A DNA stretch of 64,000 nt from positions 1-64,000 of the forward strand of contig NZ_KV757548.1 of NCBI RefSeq assembly GCF_001712795.1. The letters are read 5' to 3'. Below are positions 1 to 8,564 of the stretch, in pieces. The notes under the pieces were generated by a model. It saw only the letters and a list, made by a program, of their open reading frames with translations. It did not search any database and had not been told where the DNA came from. Positions within the stretch are counted from its first letter, which is position 1. Every line of letters starts with the position of its first letter. The position numbers and the translations under genes were made by a program. The DNA comes from Nostoc sp. KVJ20. GTDB taxonomy: Bacteria > Cyanobacteriota > Cyanobacteriia > Cyanobacteriales > Nostocaceae.

Positions 1-1
1 G

Positions 2-625
2 TTGTTCGATAAAAAAAACGAACAAGCAAACAAGAAACCAAGCAAACCAAAATTTCAGTCGATTGATGATTTGCTCAATCACATCTTGCTTGACCCCGGC
101 ATCTTGGCATCTGAGCCTTTACCCGCAGTTTACAGAAATGAAATCAAGCTCCGTTCTTGGCGTTTCCCCTGGCGTACTTCTTGCAGAGACAACATTTACC
201 AAACTTGCGATCGCCGTTTGGTGGAGTTAATCGCCAAGGAGAGAGCCGAGTGGGACAAGGTTAATTGGCAGCAAAAAGTCCCCACTGTGATCAAATCAAT
301 CAGCAATTTGGAGGTTAGTAAAGCTGGTTTAGAAGAACTGCTGGTTTATTGGTCAAAAGTTCTCTCTTCATCTACGCCACAAACTGAAGAATCAAAAGCC
401 AATGACCAACCCATCGGTTACTACTCAAATCGTTCTCTTGATTGGCATAAAGCGACCTTCAGTGAACTTCTAGACCGCATGGATGAAGTTGGTAAAGACA
501 AAGCGATCGCTTCTTTCAGCAGCCGTTATGACCAACAAGACCCAGGTGCAACGCTCAAATGGTTGGATTGGTTAAAACTTACACATCCTCAAATGTATGT
601 CTACTTGCATCCACAAGCTGCGTGA
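2..625 (+). CDS. hypothetical protein, probably 5'-truncated by the window edge
   Basis: Open frame of about 207 codons entering from the left edge. The only in-window start would be a TTG at base 2, so the real N-terminus probably lies upstream. The protein is soluble, rich in Trp and charged residues, with no signal peptide or membrane segment. I do not recognise a family. It ends 53 bases before the DnaB-like helicase gene on the same strand, and the gap holds a small TCTAGATTTTCTAGA palindrome, so the two may be co-transcribed. Its position suggests an accessory gene of a replication or mobile module, which is inference only. Confidence 0.6.
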   Translation: MFDKKNEQANKKPSKPKFQSIDDLLNHILLDPGILASEPLPAVYRNEIKLRSWRFPWRTSCRDNIYQTCDRRLVELIAKERAEWDKVNWQQKVPTVIKSISNLEVSKAGLEELLVYWSKVLSSSTPQTEESKANDQPIGYYSNRSLDWHKATFSELLDRMDEVGKDKAIASFSSRYDQQDPGATLKWLDWLKLTHPQMYVYLHPQAA

Positions 626-678
626 GCAATATGGAATCTAGATTTTCTAGAAATCAAAATTTTCAAATGAGGTAAACT

Positions 679-2043
679 ATGACACAAGACAAATCAAACT
701 TCACATCGCAACAAGACCGCTTGCCCCCACAAAGCATTGAGGCTGAAGAAGTAATACTTGGTGGCATCATGCTCGATCCAAGTGCCATGAGCCGAATCAG
801 TGATCGCTTAGTGGCAGATGCTTTTTACATCAATGCCCACAAAGACATTTATCAAGCAGCCCTACGACTGTACAGCCAGGGATTACCAACGGATTTGCTT
901 TGCGTCACCAACTGGTTGTCTGATAATGGTTTATTGTTCCGTATTGGTGGACGCAATAAACTGGCTAGTCTGGTTGACTGTACTGTGTCAGCTGTGAACA
1001 TCGATGCTTTAGCTGACTTGGTAATGGAAAAATACCAAAGGCGGCAGTTAATCCTTGCTGGCACTGAGATTGTTCAACTCGGCTATGCCACCGAAACCGA
1101 TTTACCTGTAATTCTCGACGAAGCCGAACAAAAAGTCTACTGCATTAAGTCTGAGCATTCTGCCTCTGACTTGGTTCATATTTCTCATGCCCTAGCCGAC
1201 ACTTTTACCGAAATTGAAGCGCGTCATGCTGGTACAGGCTCACCAGCACTGGCTAGTGGATTTTATGACCTGGACAGCATACTCGGCGGTGGTTTTCGCA
1301 AAGGACGGTTGTATGTACTGGCTGCTCGTCCTTCTGTTGGTAAATCCGCTTTGGCTGGTAATCTCGCTCTCAATGTTGCCAAAACTGGGAAGATGCCGAT
1401 CTGCGTTTTCAGCTTGGAAATGTCTACTGATGAGTACGTACAGCGATTTTTAAGCAGTGAATCTGGCATTGAAAATAATTTTCTAGAAACTGGGAATGTC
1501 TCTGACAGCCAGTGGCAACCCTTGAGTGTGGCGATCGCTACGTTAAGCGAACAACAGATTTTCATCAACGACGAATCTTGCCCTTCTCTTAATGAAATCC
1601 GTAGCCAAGTCCGCCGAATTTCATCCCATTACGGTGGTGTTGGGCTTGTGATCATTGACTACTTACAACTGATGGCTCTTGATACTGATTCACGGGTGAA
1701 CATGGCTCAACGAGTCGGTGAAATCAGCCGGGGATTAAAAAGATTAGCCAAAGATTTGGATGTGCCTGTACTGGCTTTGTCCCAACTCAACCGCGAAGTT
1801 GAACACCGTAACGATAAACGCCCTGTACTAAGTGATTTAAAAGACAGTGGTGCTGTTGAGCAAGACAGTGATGTTGTAATCATGCTTTACCGCGAAGAAA
1901 TGTATAACCCTGATACTCCAGATCGTGGCATTGCTGAGTTAGTCGTTCGCAAGCAACGCAATGGCCCCACAGGTACAGTCAAGCTTTTGTTTGACCATCA
2001 GTTTACCAGATTCAAGAATTTATCTCGTGGTCGTAGTTTTTAA
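679..2043 (+). CDS. dnaB-like: DnaB-like replicative helicase
   Basis: Hexameric 5'-3' helicase that unwinds DNA ahead of the replisome, using ATP. The 454-residue length is normal for DnaB. The N-terminal DnaB domain is about residues 12-120 (starting around LPPQSIEAEEVILGG). A RecA-type ATPase follows, with Walker A RPSVGKSA near 217-224, a Walker B-type VIIDYLQLM, and the C-terminal arginine-rich helicase motifs. No intein is present, although cyanobacterial dnaB genes often carry one. A GAGG ribosome site lies 7 bases before the ATG. Small unknown genes and a methyltransferase remnant surround it, which suits a plasmid, phage or island copy better than the housekeeping gene. That last point is inference. 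Confidence 0.93.
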   Translation: MTQDKSNFTSQQDRLPPQSIEAEEVILGGIMLDPSAMSRISDRLVADAFYINAHKDIYQAALRLYSQGLPTDLLCVTNWLSDNGLLFRIGGRNKLASLVDCTVSAVNIDALADLVMEKYQRRQLILAGTEIVQLGYATETDLPVILDEAEQKVYCIKSEHSASDLVHISHALADTFTEIEARHAGTGSPALASGFYDLDSILGGGFRKGRLYVLAARPSVGKSALAGNLALNVAKTGKMPICVFSLEMSTDEYVQRFLSSESGIENNFLETGNVSDSQWQPLSVAIATLSEQQIFINDESCPSLNEIRSQVRRISSHYGGVGLVIIDYLQLMALDTDSRVNMAQRVGEISRGLKRLAKDLDVPVLALSQLNREVEHRNDKRPVLSDLKDSGAVEQDSDVVIMLYREEMYNPDTPDRGIAELVVRKQRNGPTGTVKLLFDHQFTRFKNLSRGRSF

Positions 2044-2064
2044 GGCTCTACTGGAGGATAAACA

Positions 2065-2469
2065 TTGTCTTTTACGCGGGAACTGAGAATGATTGAAACT
2101 TACCAACAACTTTTACAACAATGGGCGGCTCTTGCCCCTGATGAATGCTCTACTACTGACCGGGATTACAGGTTTAAGGTAAAAGTGCTACCCCAAGTTG
2201 AAAAATGTTCTTTCGATAAGCCCTGGCGTTCGATTACTTCCAAAAACCTTACTTGGCGACTTCATGTAGCTGAAGATGTAATTCTTAGACAGTTGAATTT
2301 TGTTCTTCTAACAGTTCTACATCGCTGTTCTGTCCGTCAGTCCAATATTCATTTCACTTTCGTAGAGCTTGGAACTATTGCCACAATCTGCAATGGACTG
2401 AAGTCGCAAATACACCCACATCCAGCGATCGCGGCATTAGACGCATACATTCAATTACTGGAGTTTTAA
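2065..2469 (+). CDS. hypothetical protein
   Basis: Small soluble protein of 134 residues starting at TTG 2065. A good GGAGG site 7 bases upstream supports this start over the ATG at 2089. It follows the helicase stop by 21 bases and precedes the ASCH gene by 6, so it probably belongs to the same operon. No recognised domain. The C-terminal half is hydrophobic and helical with a short Cys/His-containing stretch, but shows no clear metal site. Function unknown. Confidence 0.65.
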   Translation: MSFTRELRMIETYQQLLQQWAALAPDECSTTDRDYRFKVKVLPQVEKCSFDKPWRSITSKNLTWRLHVAEDVILRQLNFVLLTVLHRCSVRQSNIHFTFVELGTIATICNGLKSQIHPHPAIAALDAYIQLLEF

Positions 2470-2475
2470 AACACC

Positions 2476-2868
2476 GTGAAAGCGCTATCCGTCCGTCAGC
2501 CTTGGGCATGGGCAATTATTTATGCTCTCAAAAATATTGAAAACCGAGGCTGGCCCATTCATTATCGCGGCGACATTCTGATTCACGCCGCCAAAACCTG
2601 TACCAAAAAAGAGTACCAGGTAGCGAAAGAATTTTGCCAAAGCATGGGGATAATAATCCCAGAATTAATCTCTCTACGTCGCGGTCAAGTTATTGGCATT
2701 GTCACAATAGTAGACTGTCAGTTTTCACAAGTTGCATCTGGCTGGGGAATGGCTGGGCAATACCACTGGAAGCTGGAAAATCCGCGCGAGATTACACCAA
2801 TTCCTTACATCGGCCAACTGGCGATTTTTGAAGTGCCGGATGATTTGGTCATGGAGGTGGCTGCATGA
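2476..2868 (+). CDS. ASCH-domain protein
   Basis: 130-residue protein of the ASCH (ASC-1 homology) fold, a beta-barrel related to PUA domains and thought to bind RNA or modified nucleosides. The family opening ALSVRQPWAWAII is present at the N-terminus, followed by NIENRGWP and a GDILIHAAK strand, and GxxxGIVTI in the middle. These match phage- and island-borne ASCH proteins. Start is GTG 2476. Its last codons overlap the following methyltransferase remnant by four bases (ATGA), indicating translational coupling. Small ASCH proteins often sit beside replication or modification genes. The substrate here is unknown. Confidence 0.85.
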   Translation: MKALSVRQPWAWAIIYALKNIENRGWPIHYRGDILIHAAKTCTKKEYQVAKEFCQSMGIIIPELISLRRGQVIGIVTIVDCQFSQVASGWGMAGQYHWKLENPREITPIPYIGQLAIFEVPDDLVMEVAA

Positions 2869-3393
2869 CTAAATCAGTAATAGCTAAGTTATCTGTAATA
2901 CCCGAAAAATTCTTAGAGAAAGGGGTCAAAGGCTCACAATGCGAATCGGTTAGATGTTTGTATCCGTACCTCAAAACTAAAAAGTTACTTGATGGGTCAA
3001 CCTTTATCAAAAAAGCGAAATCCAAAAAGACATCACCAAAATTAGATGTCTGCAAAAATTTTGATAACACAAAAATAAAACCAATACTCCCAGATGATGC
3101 CCCGATCGCCGTAGTACTTTTCGCTGGTGGCGGCGGAATTGAAGCGGGGATGGTTCAAGCTGGTATTCGCCCAGTCATTGCAGTGGAATTTGACCCAAGC
3201 AAACCAGACTTGAGCAGGGCGATCGCCAAAACCCATCACCACAACTTTAGCGGGTATGGCTGTAGAATAATCCAACTAACAGTGCAAGAAAGTAGCACGG
3301 TTAGGATTTCTAGGTTTTCCCCGCCGCCCCGATTACCTCCATGCTTCTCCAGTATGCGCCAACTTTAGCCATTGGTTGAAACTCCCGAAATGA
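2865..3393 (+). pseudogene. frameshifted and truncated C-5 cytosine DNA methyltransferase
   Basis: The first frame carries methyltransferase motif I (FAGGGGIEAGM, then IAVEFDP), the S-adenosylmethionine site. Near base 3290 (codons VQE) the frame breaks. Shifting by one base restores a coherent continuation through GFPRRPDYLHASPVCANFS, which contains the motif IV Pro-Cys-like loop (here PVC), and ends at TGA 3391-3393. Everything after motif IV is missing, including the target-recognition domain and motifs VI-X. An intact enzyme would methylate cytosine at C5; this copy cannot. It overlaps the ASCH gene start-to-stop, so it was once part of the same operon. A sequencing error could explain the frameshift but not the missing C-terminus. 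Confidence 0.8.
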
Positions 3394-3439
3394 ATTCATC
3401 AAAAGATTCATAAATTCGCATTGCTCCCAACGAAGTGAG

Positions 3440-5971
3440 TTAAAGCCAATTTCCTAATAACACGAAAGTTGCCCAAAAATAAGGACGCTTTTCTTTTTTC
3501 AATAGAGCTAATTGGGCTTGCTGAAGTGCTTTAGCTCTAGTTGTTCCTTTGTTTAATTCTTGATACAAGTAATTCATAATTTCACTAGTAGAAAAATCAT
3601 CTATTGACCATAAAGTTGCCACTATACTTTCTGCTCCGGCTCTGACAGCGATTCCAGCTAATCCTAAAGCTGCTTGTCGATCGCCTGTAGCAGTTTCGCA
3701 CGAACTAAGAACTAGTAATTCAATATAATTAGAATAATTTGAGTTATTTCGCTTGAGTAAATCAACTAAATCTTCAATATTGAGCAGTTGATCCCAAGTG
3801 AGAATAAAAGTTTTTTCAGGATTAGAACTAAATTGACTGTGAGTCGCTAGATGAACTACAGAAAAAGCAGATGATTGTAGTTTATTTTGAAGATTAGTTT
3901 TAGTAAATTTGCTATCTAAAAGTTCTTCACTCTGGGGTATCTCAACCTGGATATTGGCTAACTCTTTCTTAACATTAGTTAGGGGAGCAAATTCTTGACC
4001 TTCGATAGAGCGTTTTTCGCTGACTCCAGCAGCTAAAACCTTAATTCGTGAACTCCGTAGAGGTTTTGGCTCGACAAGTTGCAAGCCAGGTGCGATCGCA
4101 ATCGCATATTTTTCGACTAAGTATTTCTGTTGTTGGGTATCGTACAAAACTGCCATAGGAATGTTACTTAGGGAACTATCTAGAACAAATATTAAAGTTT
4201 CGATGCTGCTGCTATTTAAATCTGCTTCTAAAGGACGAATTAACCAATCGTATACCTGTTGAGATAAATTTTTGACTTGAGAAGTCCGAGTCACATTTGG
4301 CAGATATTGTTGTAACTTAGTGAGAGTGCTTTCTACATCCTCTTGGGATATGGAAGTTGCATAATAACGAAGTTCCTTTTGCTGAGGCAACTTGAGAACA
4401 ATTGCTAACTGATTCTCCAGAATAATTGGATAAATAACTGCTGCGTTGGAATCATCTTTATCTATAACTCGATCAATCGCAACTCTAGGTTTTAAACAGG
4501 CTTCTTGCAGAAAATTTTCTAGTTCTGCTAATTGTAGAGATTCAATCGTAGTACGAGCTTTTTGAAGATTATTGTTCTTGATGAACTCAGAATTTCCTTG
4601 ATTTTGCAAGAGCAACTCAACTAATTGACGATAAACAGGTTCAACTTTTTCCCGAAAGGAAAACTGCATCTGAGAATTAAGAGCATTGATCTCGAAACGC
4701 AGAGATTGCAAGCTAGCAGTAGCCACATCATAAGCTGCGATCGCTCCCTTAATATCTCCCTGAGCTTTCAGGATATGTCCTAATTGCCATTGCCACTGAT
4801 AGGCTACATCGGTTGCTTGGATTGCTTGAGCCTGAAAAAGTGCTTTTTGGGTAAGGGCTAGAGCTTCCGAGAATTGCTGGTTTTCTTCATAAAGCCAACC
4901 AAGATACCCCAGAGCATAAGATTCAGCACGCTGATCGCCTAGGCTTTGTGCTTGTTGCAGAGCAATTATCAACTCTTTGGCAATATCTTTCAAGTCAACA
5001 GGAGCTATAGCAGAGTAGTGATTAAGGCAAACTAGACTTTTAGCAAAATTAATCCGTGCAGAAATTGTTGTTTGCGTCTTAGGCAAGTCTTTCAGCTTCA
5101 ACTCAATTTGTGGTGCTAAACTCTGTGCTTGTGCTAGCTGATTAATTTTGAGCAGAAGACTCAGATGGTTGAGTTGTGCTTGCACCCAAGTATCAACAGA
5201 TAAGGATTTAGTTGCTGCTTGCACATACAGTAAAGTTGCTTGCTGATAAAACGAAGTTTCTGCATCATCTTTGACTTGTTCCCCACAACTTAAAGGACTA
5301 GAGTTTTGTTGATTGATTCTACCTTGTTGGATTTGTATTCTCTCACCTAAAGTTCGTTGAGCATTACCAAGACTTAACAAAACTGCACTTTCAGTAGTCG
5401 GCGATGATAGCTGGTGAGCAACTTGCAAACTGATATTTAAAACTTCTGTTGACAAATCTGGGCGATTAAGTTTTTGTAGGACATCACCAAGGCTACGCAA
5501 GCCGTTAGCTTTAATCAGAGAATTGGGTTGAGATTCAAGAGTTTGTAACCAAGAAATTTGTTGATATTTTTCATTATTTTGGATTAATTTTCGGCAGTCA
5601 GGCTGGGCAATATCAAAGGCTTGTAATATCTGATTACAAGCTTTGAGATCCAGTCCGTTGGCTTGCAGGGCTTCGGCTACATTAATCAAACTTTGAGTTT
5701 TGCCTTCTTCATTACCTGATCGTTTGTAAGCATTAGCAGCCTGTTGCCAAATATTTGCCGCCGCATCAAATTGTCCTGCTTCATAGAGGTTTTTGCCTTC
5801 AAGTTCTAACTTTATAGCCTCGATCGCTTTTTCTGTTGCTATTGCCGGCTCAGGTAAGAAAACTGGGATCTTGAGAGAGAAAATTATCCCTAATAAGACG
5901 AGGGCAATTGCTTTGAGCAGCTTGAATAACCTACGTCGCCAAGTTTTTCTAAGAACCATGACAGTAACCAT
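3440..5971 (-). CDS. TPR-repeat protein with C-terminal CHAT protease domain
   Basis: 843-residue protein. An N-terminal hydrophobic segment (about residues 17-38) acts as signal or membrane anchor. A long helical TPR-like region follows (about 45-450), then a C-terminal CHAT domain (caspase HetF associated with TPRs, about 540-843). The catalytic His is in VVHLATHSQF (about 701) and the Cys in LVLSSCETATGD (about 748), both intact, so a cysteine protease is likely. It is last in a minus-strand run after two secreted exoproteins and overlaps the preceding stop by 23 bases (11 if the second Met, base 5959, is used), implying translational coupling. CHAT proteins next to haemagglutinin-type exoproteins recur in filamentous cyanobacteria. 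Target unknown. Confidence 0.92.
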   Translation of the reverse strand: MVTVMVLRKTWRRRLFKLLKAIALVLLGIIFSLKIPVFLPEPAIATEKAIEAIKLELEGKNLYEAGQFDAAANIWQQAANAYKRSGNEEGKTQSLINVAEALQANGLDLKACNQILQAFDIAQPDCRKLIQNNEKYQQISWLQTLESQPNSLIKANGLRSLGDVLQKLNRPDLSTEVLNISLQVAHQLSSPTTESAVLLSLGNAQRTLGERIQIQQGRINQQNSSPLSCGEQVKDDAETSFYQQATLLYVQAATKSLSVDTWVQAQLNHLSLLLKINQLAQAQSLAPQIELKLKDLPKTQTTISARINFAKSLVCLNHYSAIAPVDLKDIAKELIIALQQAQSLGDQRAESYALGYLGWLYEENQQFSEALALTQKALFQAQAIQATDVAYQWQWQLGHILKAQGDIKGAIAAYDVATASLQSLRFEINALNSQMQFSFREKVEPVYRQLVELLLQNQGNSEFIKNNNLQKARTTIESLQLAELENFLQEACLKPRVAIDRVIDKDDSNAAVIYPIILENQLAIVLKLPQQKELRYYATSISQEDVESTLTKLQQYLPNVTRTSQVKNLSQQVYDWLIRPLEADLNSSSIETLIFVLDSSLSNIPMAVLYDTQQQKYLVEKYAIAIAPGLQLVEPKPLRSSRIKVLAAGVSEKRSIEGQEFAPLTNVKKELANIQVEIPQSEELLDSKFTKTNLQNKLQSSAFSVVHLATHSQFSSNPEKTFILTWDQLLNIEDLVDLLKRNNSNYSNYIELLVLSSCETATGDRQAALGLAGIAVRAGAESIVATLWSIDDFSTSEIMNYLYQELNKGTTRAKALQQAQLALLKKEKRPYFWATFVLLGNWL

Positions 5972-8489
5972 GCTTTGTCCCCAAGCTAGAAGCTTCAGAA
6001 GTTGCAGAGGCTATCAAAATCACTCGTCCTTGCTCATCAAACTTCCAACTATTTGCTTCTAATGTGGAATTTATCTGTGGAGATGAGTCTTGTTTTTCGG
6101 TTTCAATAGTGCTTGCAGAAAATGCGATCGCTGGCATACGTAAAGCTTCTCCTGGCTGTGGAGGTAATCCACCTCGTCCTGTAATAATAAATTGGCTTTG
6201 AGGTTGATTGGTAGCAACTGGTCGTACCGAACACCTTTGAGCAATTAGTTTGCTGACATCAACTACATTTGTCGGTAAAGCCACTAACTCATTGCTGATA
6301 TCTGCATTTTGGATATCGATGACTATCTCCCCATCAAATTGGGGGTTTTGTTGAGAAAAAGCGGTGATATCGCTGAATTCAGTTAAGTTTTCCCGCTCTT
6401 CTATCCCAAAAATTCCCTGAGTAGTAATTTTGATCAAACCACCTTTACCTGCAAAAGCATTAGCGGTGATATCACTATTTTCTGAAGGGACAGCGACTAA
6501 AAACTTTGTGTTGATGTTTATATTGCCACCATTACCCCCAGATATCTGTGTGCCAGCTGTGGTCGAGATGGTACTATTGTCACGTAGCAGTAGTATGTCT
6601 CGTACTTGCAATTGAATATTACCACCTTCACCACTAAATGTATCTGCCAATAAACGCGATCGCCCTTGCAGCGTTAAGGAGTCAGTTGTAACTCTTAAAT
6701 CTCCTGCATTTCCTTGACCCCCAATTCCTGGGCCAGTGTTGGCAACAGATAGACTAGCACCATTGGTCAACGTTAACTGAGGTGTATTAATCACAACTGA
6801 GCCAGAATTGCCCGTTGCAATTGGTGGCAGCCCTAAAATAGCTTGTAAAAAATCAGGCGGAGTCACAATATCAGAGCTAATCCGACTACTGATAAATGTT
6901 GTAACTACAGGACTAAAATCTAGAATACTAGAATTAGCAATTTCAATAGATTCTGTGGCGTTAATTGTGACATCACCGCCGTTACCACTAGAAAATCCAC
7001 TAGAAATAATTGAACCTCCGTCTCTGAGGCTAAGTCTAGGGGTATTAACAATAATTTTTCCGGCATGACCCTCGCCAAAGGAGTTAGAGACGATCGCACT
7101 ATTTGACAATAATGCATTTGAATTGCCCTGAATATCAATCAGGTTTGTAGCGTTGAGTGTAATCTGTCCTGCATTTCCTTCACCCAATGTCGAATCTGTG
7201 ATTTGCGCCCCATCCCGGATTTTTAAAGTGCCAGTCGATACCGTCAGCCCCCCCGCTCCTCCGGTGCTAAAGGTCGCCGTGGTAATTGCGCTAAGATCAG
7301 ACGGGTCAATAGGTGAAGTTCCAGTCATTTCTATCAAATCTGGTACATCGATGGTGACATTGCCACTTTGGGCTGAACCAAAGGTTTGGGAAGCAATATT
7401 ACCTCCATCCCTAAGAATCAGACGAGGTACAGCAATATTGATATTCCCTCCTCCTCCTGCACCGAGTAACTGAGTAGTAAAACGACTAGACAAAGCTGGA
7501 GTTGTGCCATTGATTGCCAAGGATTCACTACCGATGATTTGTATGTTCCCACTAGGTTGCTCACCCAAATTTTGTCCAACAACAATTGAGCCGTCTTGCA
7601 AAGCAATATTCCTACCTCTTAACTGAACAGAACCTGCCCTGACACCACTAACATCTACTAACGCCGCAGAGCGAAGTTGAATATCCCCAAATTCAGTCGT
7701 AGGTGTGGAATTGATAGTTGAAAATTTATTGTTTTGCCCAATTACCCATTGGCCATTGCTCAAAGCCGCCAACTCAATCTTGCCAGAGTCAGCAGTCAAC
7801 AAACCGCCATCGAGAGTGATGTTTCCTCCCACTAAAACCAAGGTATTGCCAGGAAAAACCTCTAAACCTGTGCCAATATTGCCTCTGCGATCGAGCAGAG
7901 AAAGCCCAACTTTGGTGATATTATGTCCTGAACCTTGGACACGAATCTCTCCCGAATTAGCTGCAAGTTGCAAGCCAACAGGTGTACTGATTGTCAGAAG
8001 AGGGGGGGTAGAGTTGGTTATACTCAATTGTGAACCGTCTGCAAACTTGATATTAGATGCTGTAGAACCAACAAAAGAACCACTAATATTCAGCTTTGCA
8101 TTAGAACCGAAAATAATACCCGTGGGGTTCAGTAAGAATAGACTGACCTGATTTTTGCTATTAATAGTCTGAATCAAGCCATTAATATCAGAAACATTGC
8201 CACCCGTCACTCGACTGAAAATGGTCGATATATTCGGCGTATTAACTAAATCAAAAGTGGCAGATCCACCTGTAGGAATGGAAAACTGACTAAAACTGTG
8301 GAACAGATTGCTATTTGCCCCACTGCCATTGATAATAATAAAATCGCGATTATCAACAGATTTGACAGTTGTGTTGGTAGTGCCGTCAGAAGTTACCTGG
8401 GCTTTGGCAAAGCTAGATAAGGTAAGTATCGCCCCTAAGGTTAGCACCATAGCATTGACCCAACGCAATAAAATAAACGGTGATTTCAT
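5949..8489 (-). CDS. haemagglutination-domain exoprotein (two-partner secretion type), shorter copy
   Basis: 846-residue secreted protein with a signal peptide (about residues 1-31, ending ..FAKAQ). The TPS / filamentous haemagglutinin N-terminal domain follows (about 35-160), with NPTGIIFGSNAKLNISGSF typical of the family. A beta-helical repeat region (GNGG/GEGGNI-type turns) fills the middle. TPS exoproteins cross the outer membrane through a TpsB/Omp85-type pore; no tpsB lies in this window. The start is taken as ATG 8489, with a GTG directly before it and no clear ribosome site. About 190 C-terminal residues are nearly identical to the neighbouring longer gene, pointing to duplication with recent gene conversion. 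Probable adhesin or sheath component; ligand unknown. Confidence 0.9.
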   Translation of the reverse strand: MKSPFILLRWVNAMVLTLGAILTLSSFAKAQVTSDGTTNTTVKSVDNRDFIIINGSGANSNLFHSFSQFSIPTGGSATFDLVNTPNISTIFSRVTGGNVSDINGLIQTINSKNQVSLFLLNPTGIIFGSNAKLNISGSFVGSTASNIKFADGSQLSITNSTPPLLTISTPVGLQLAANSGEIRVQGSGHNITKVGLSLLDRRGNIGTGLEVFPGNTLVLVGGNITLDGGLLTADSGKIELAALSNGQWVIGQNNKFSTINSTPTTEFGDIQLRSAALVDVSGVRAGSVQLRGRNIALQDGSIVVGQNLGEQPSGNIQIIGSESLAINGTTPALSSRFTTQLLGAGGGGNINIAVPRLILRDGGNIASQTFGSAQSGNVTIDVPDLIEMTGTSPIDPSDLSAITTATFSTGGAGGLTVSTGTLKIRDGAQITDSTLGEGNAGQITLNATNLIDIQGNSNALLSNSAIVSNSFGEGHAGKIIVNTPRLSLRDGGSIISSGFSSGNGGDVTINATESIEIANSSILDFSPVVTTFISSRISSDIVTPPDFLQAILGLPPIATGNSGSVVINTPQLTLTNGASLSVANTGPGIGGQGNAGDLRVTTDSLTLQGRSRLLADTFSGEGGNIQLQVRDILLLRDNSTISTTAGTQISGGNGGNININTKFLVAVPSENSDITANAFAGKGGLIKITTQGIFGIEERENLTEFSDITAFSQQNPQFDGEIVIDIQNADISNELVALPTNVVDVSKLIAQRCSVRPVATNQPQSQFIITGRGGLPPQPGEALRMPAIAFSASTIETEKQDSSPQINSTLEANSWKFDEQGRVILIASATSEASSLGTKHGYCHGS

Positions 8490-8564
8490 CACTTAATTTA
8501 AATTAATACTTTATAAGTACTCCAAGTCAACCAAATTATCTCGCTGTTTTTTTACTAATTGTAA

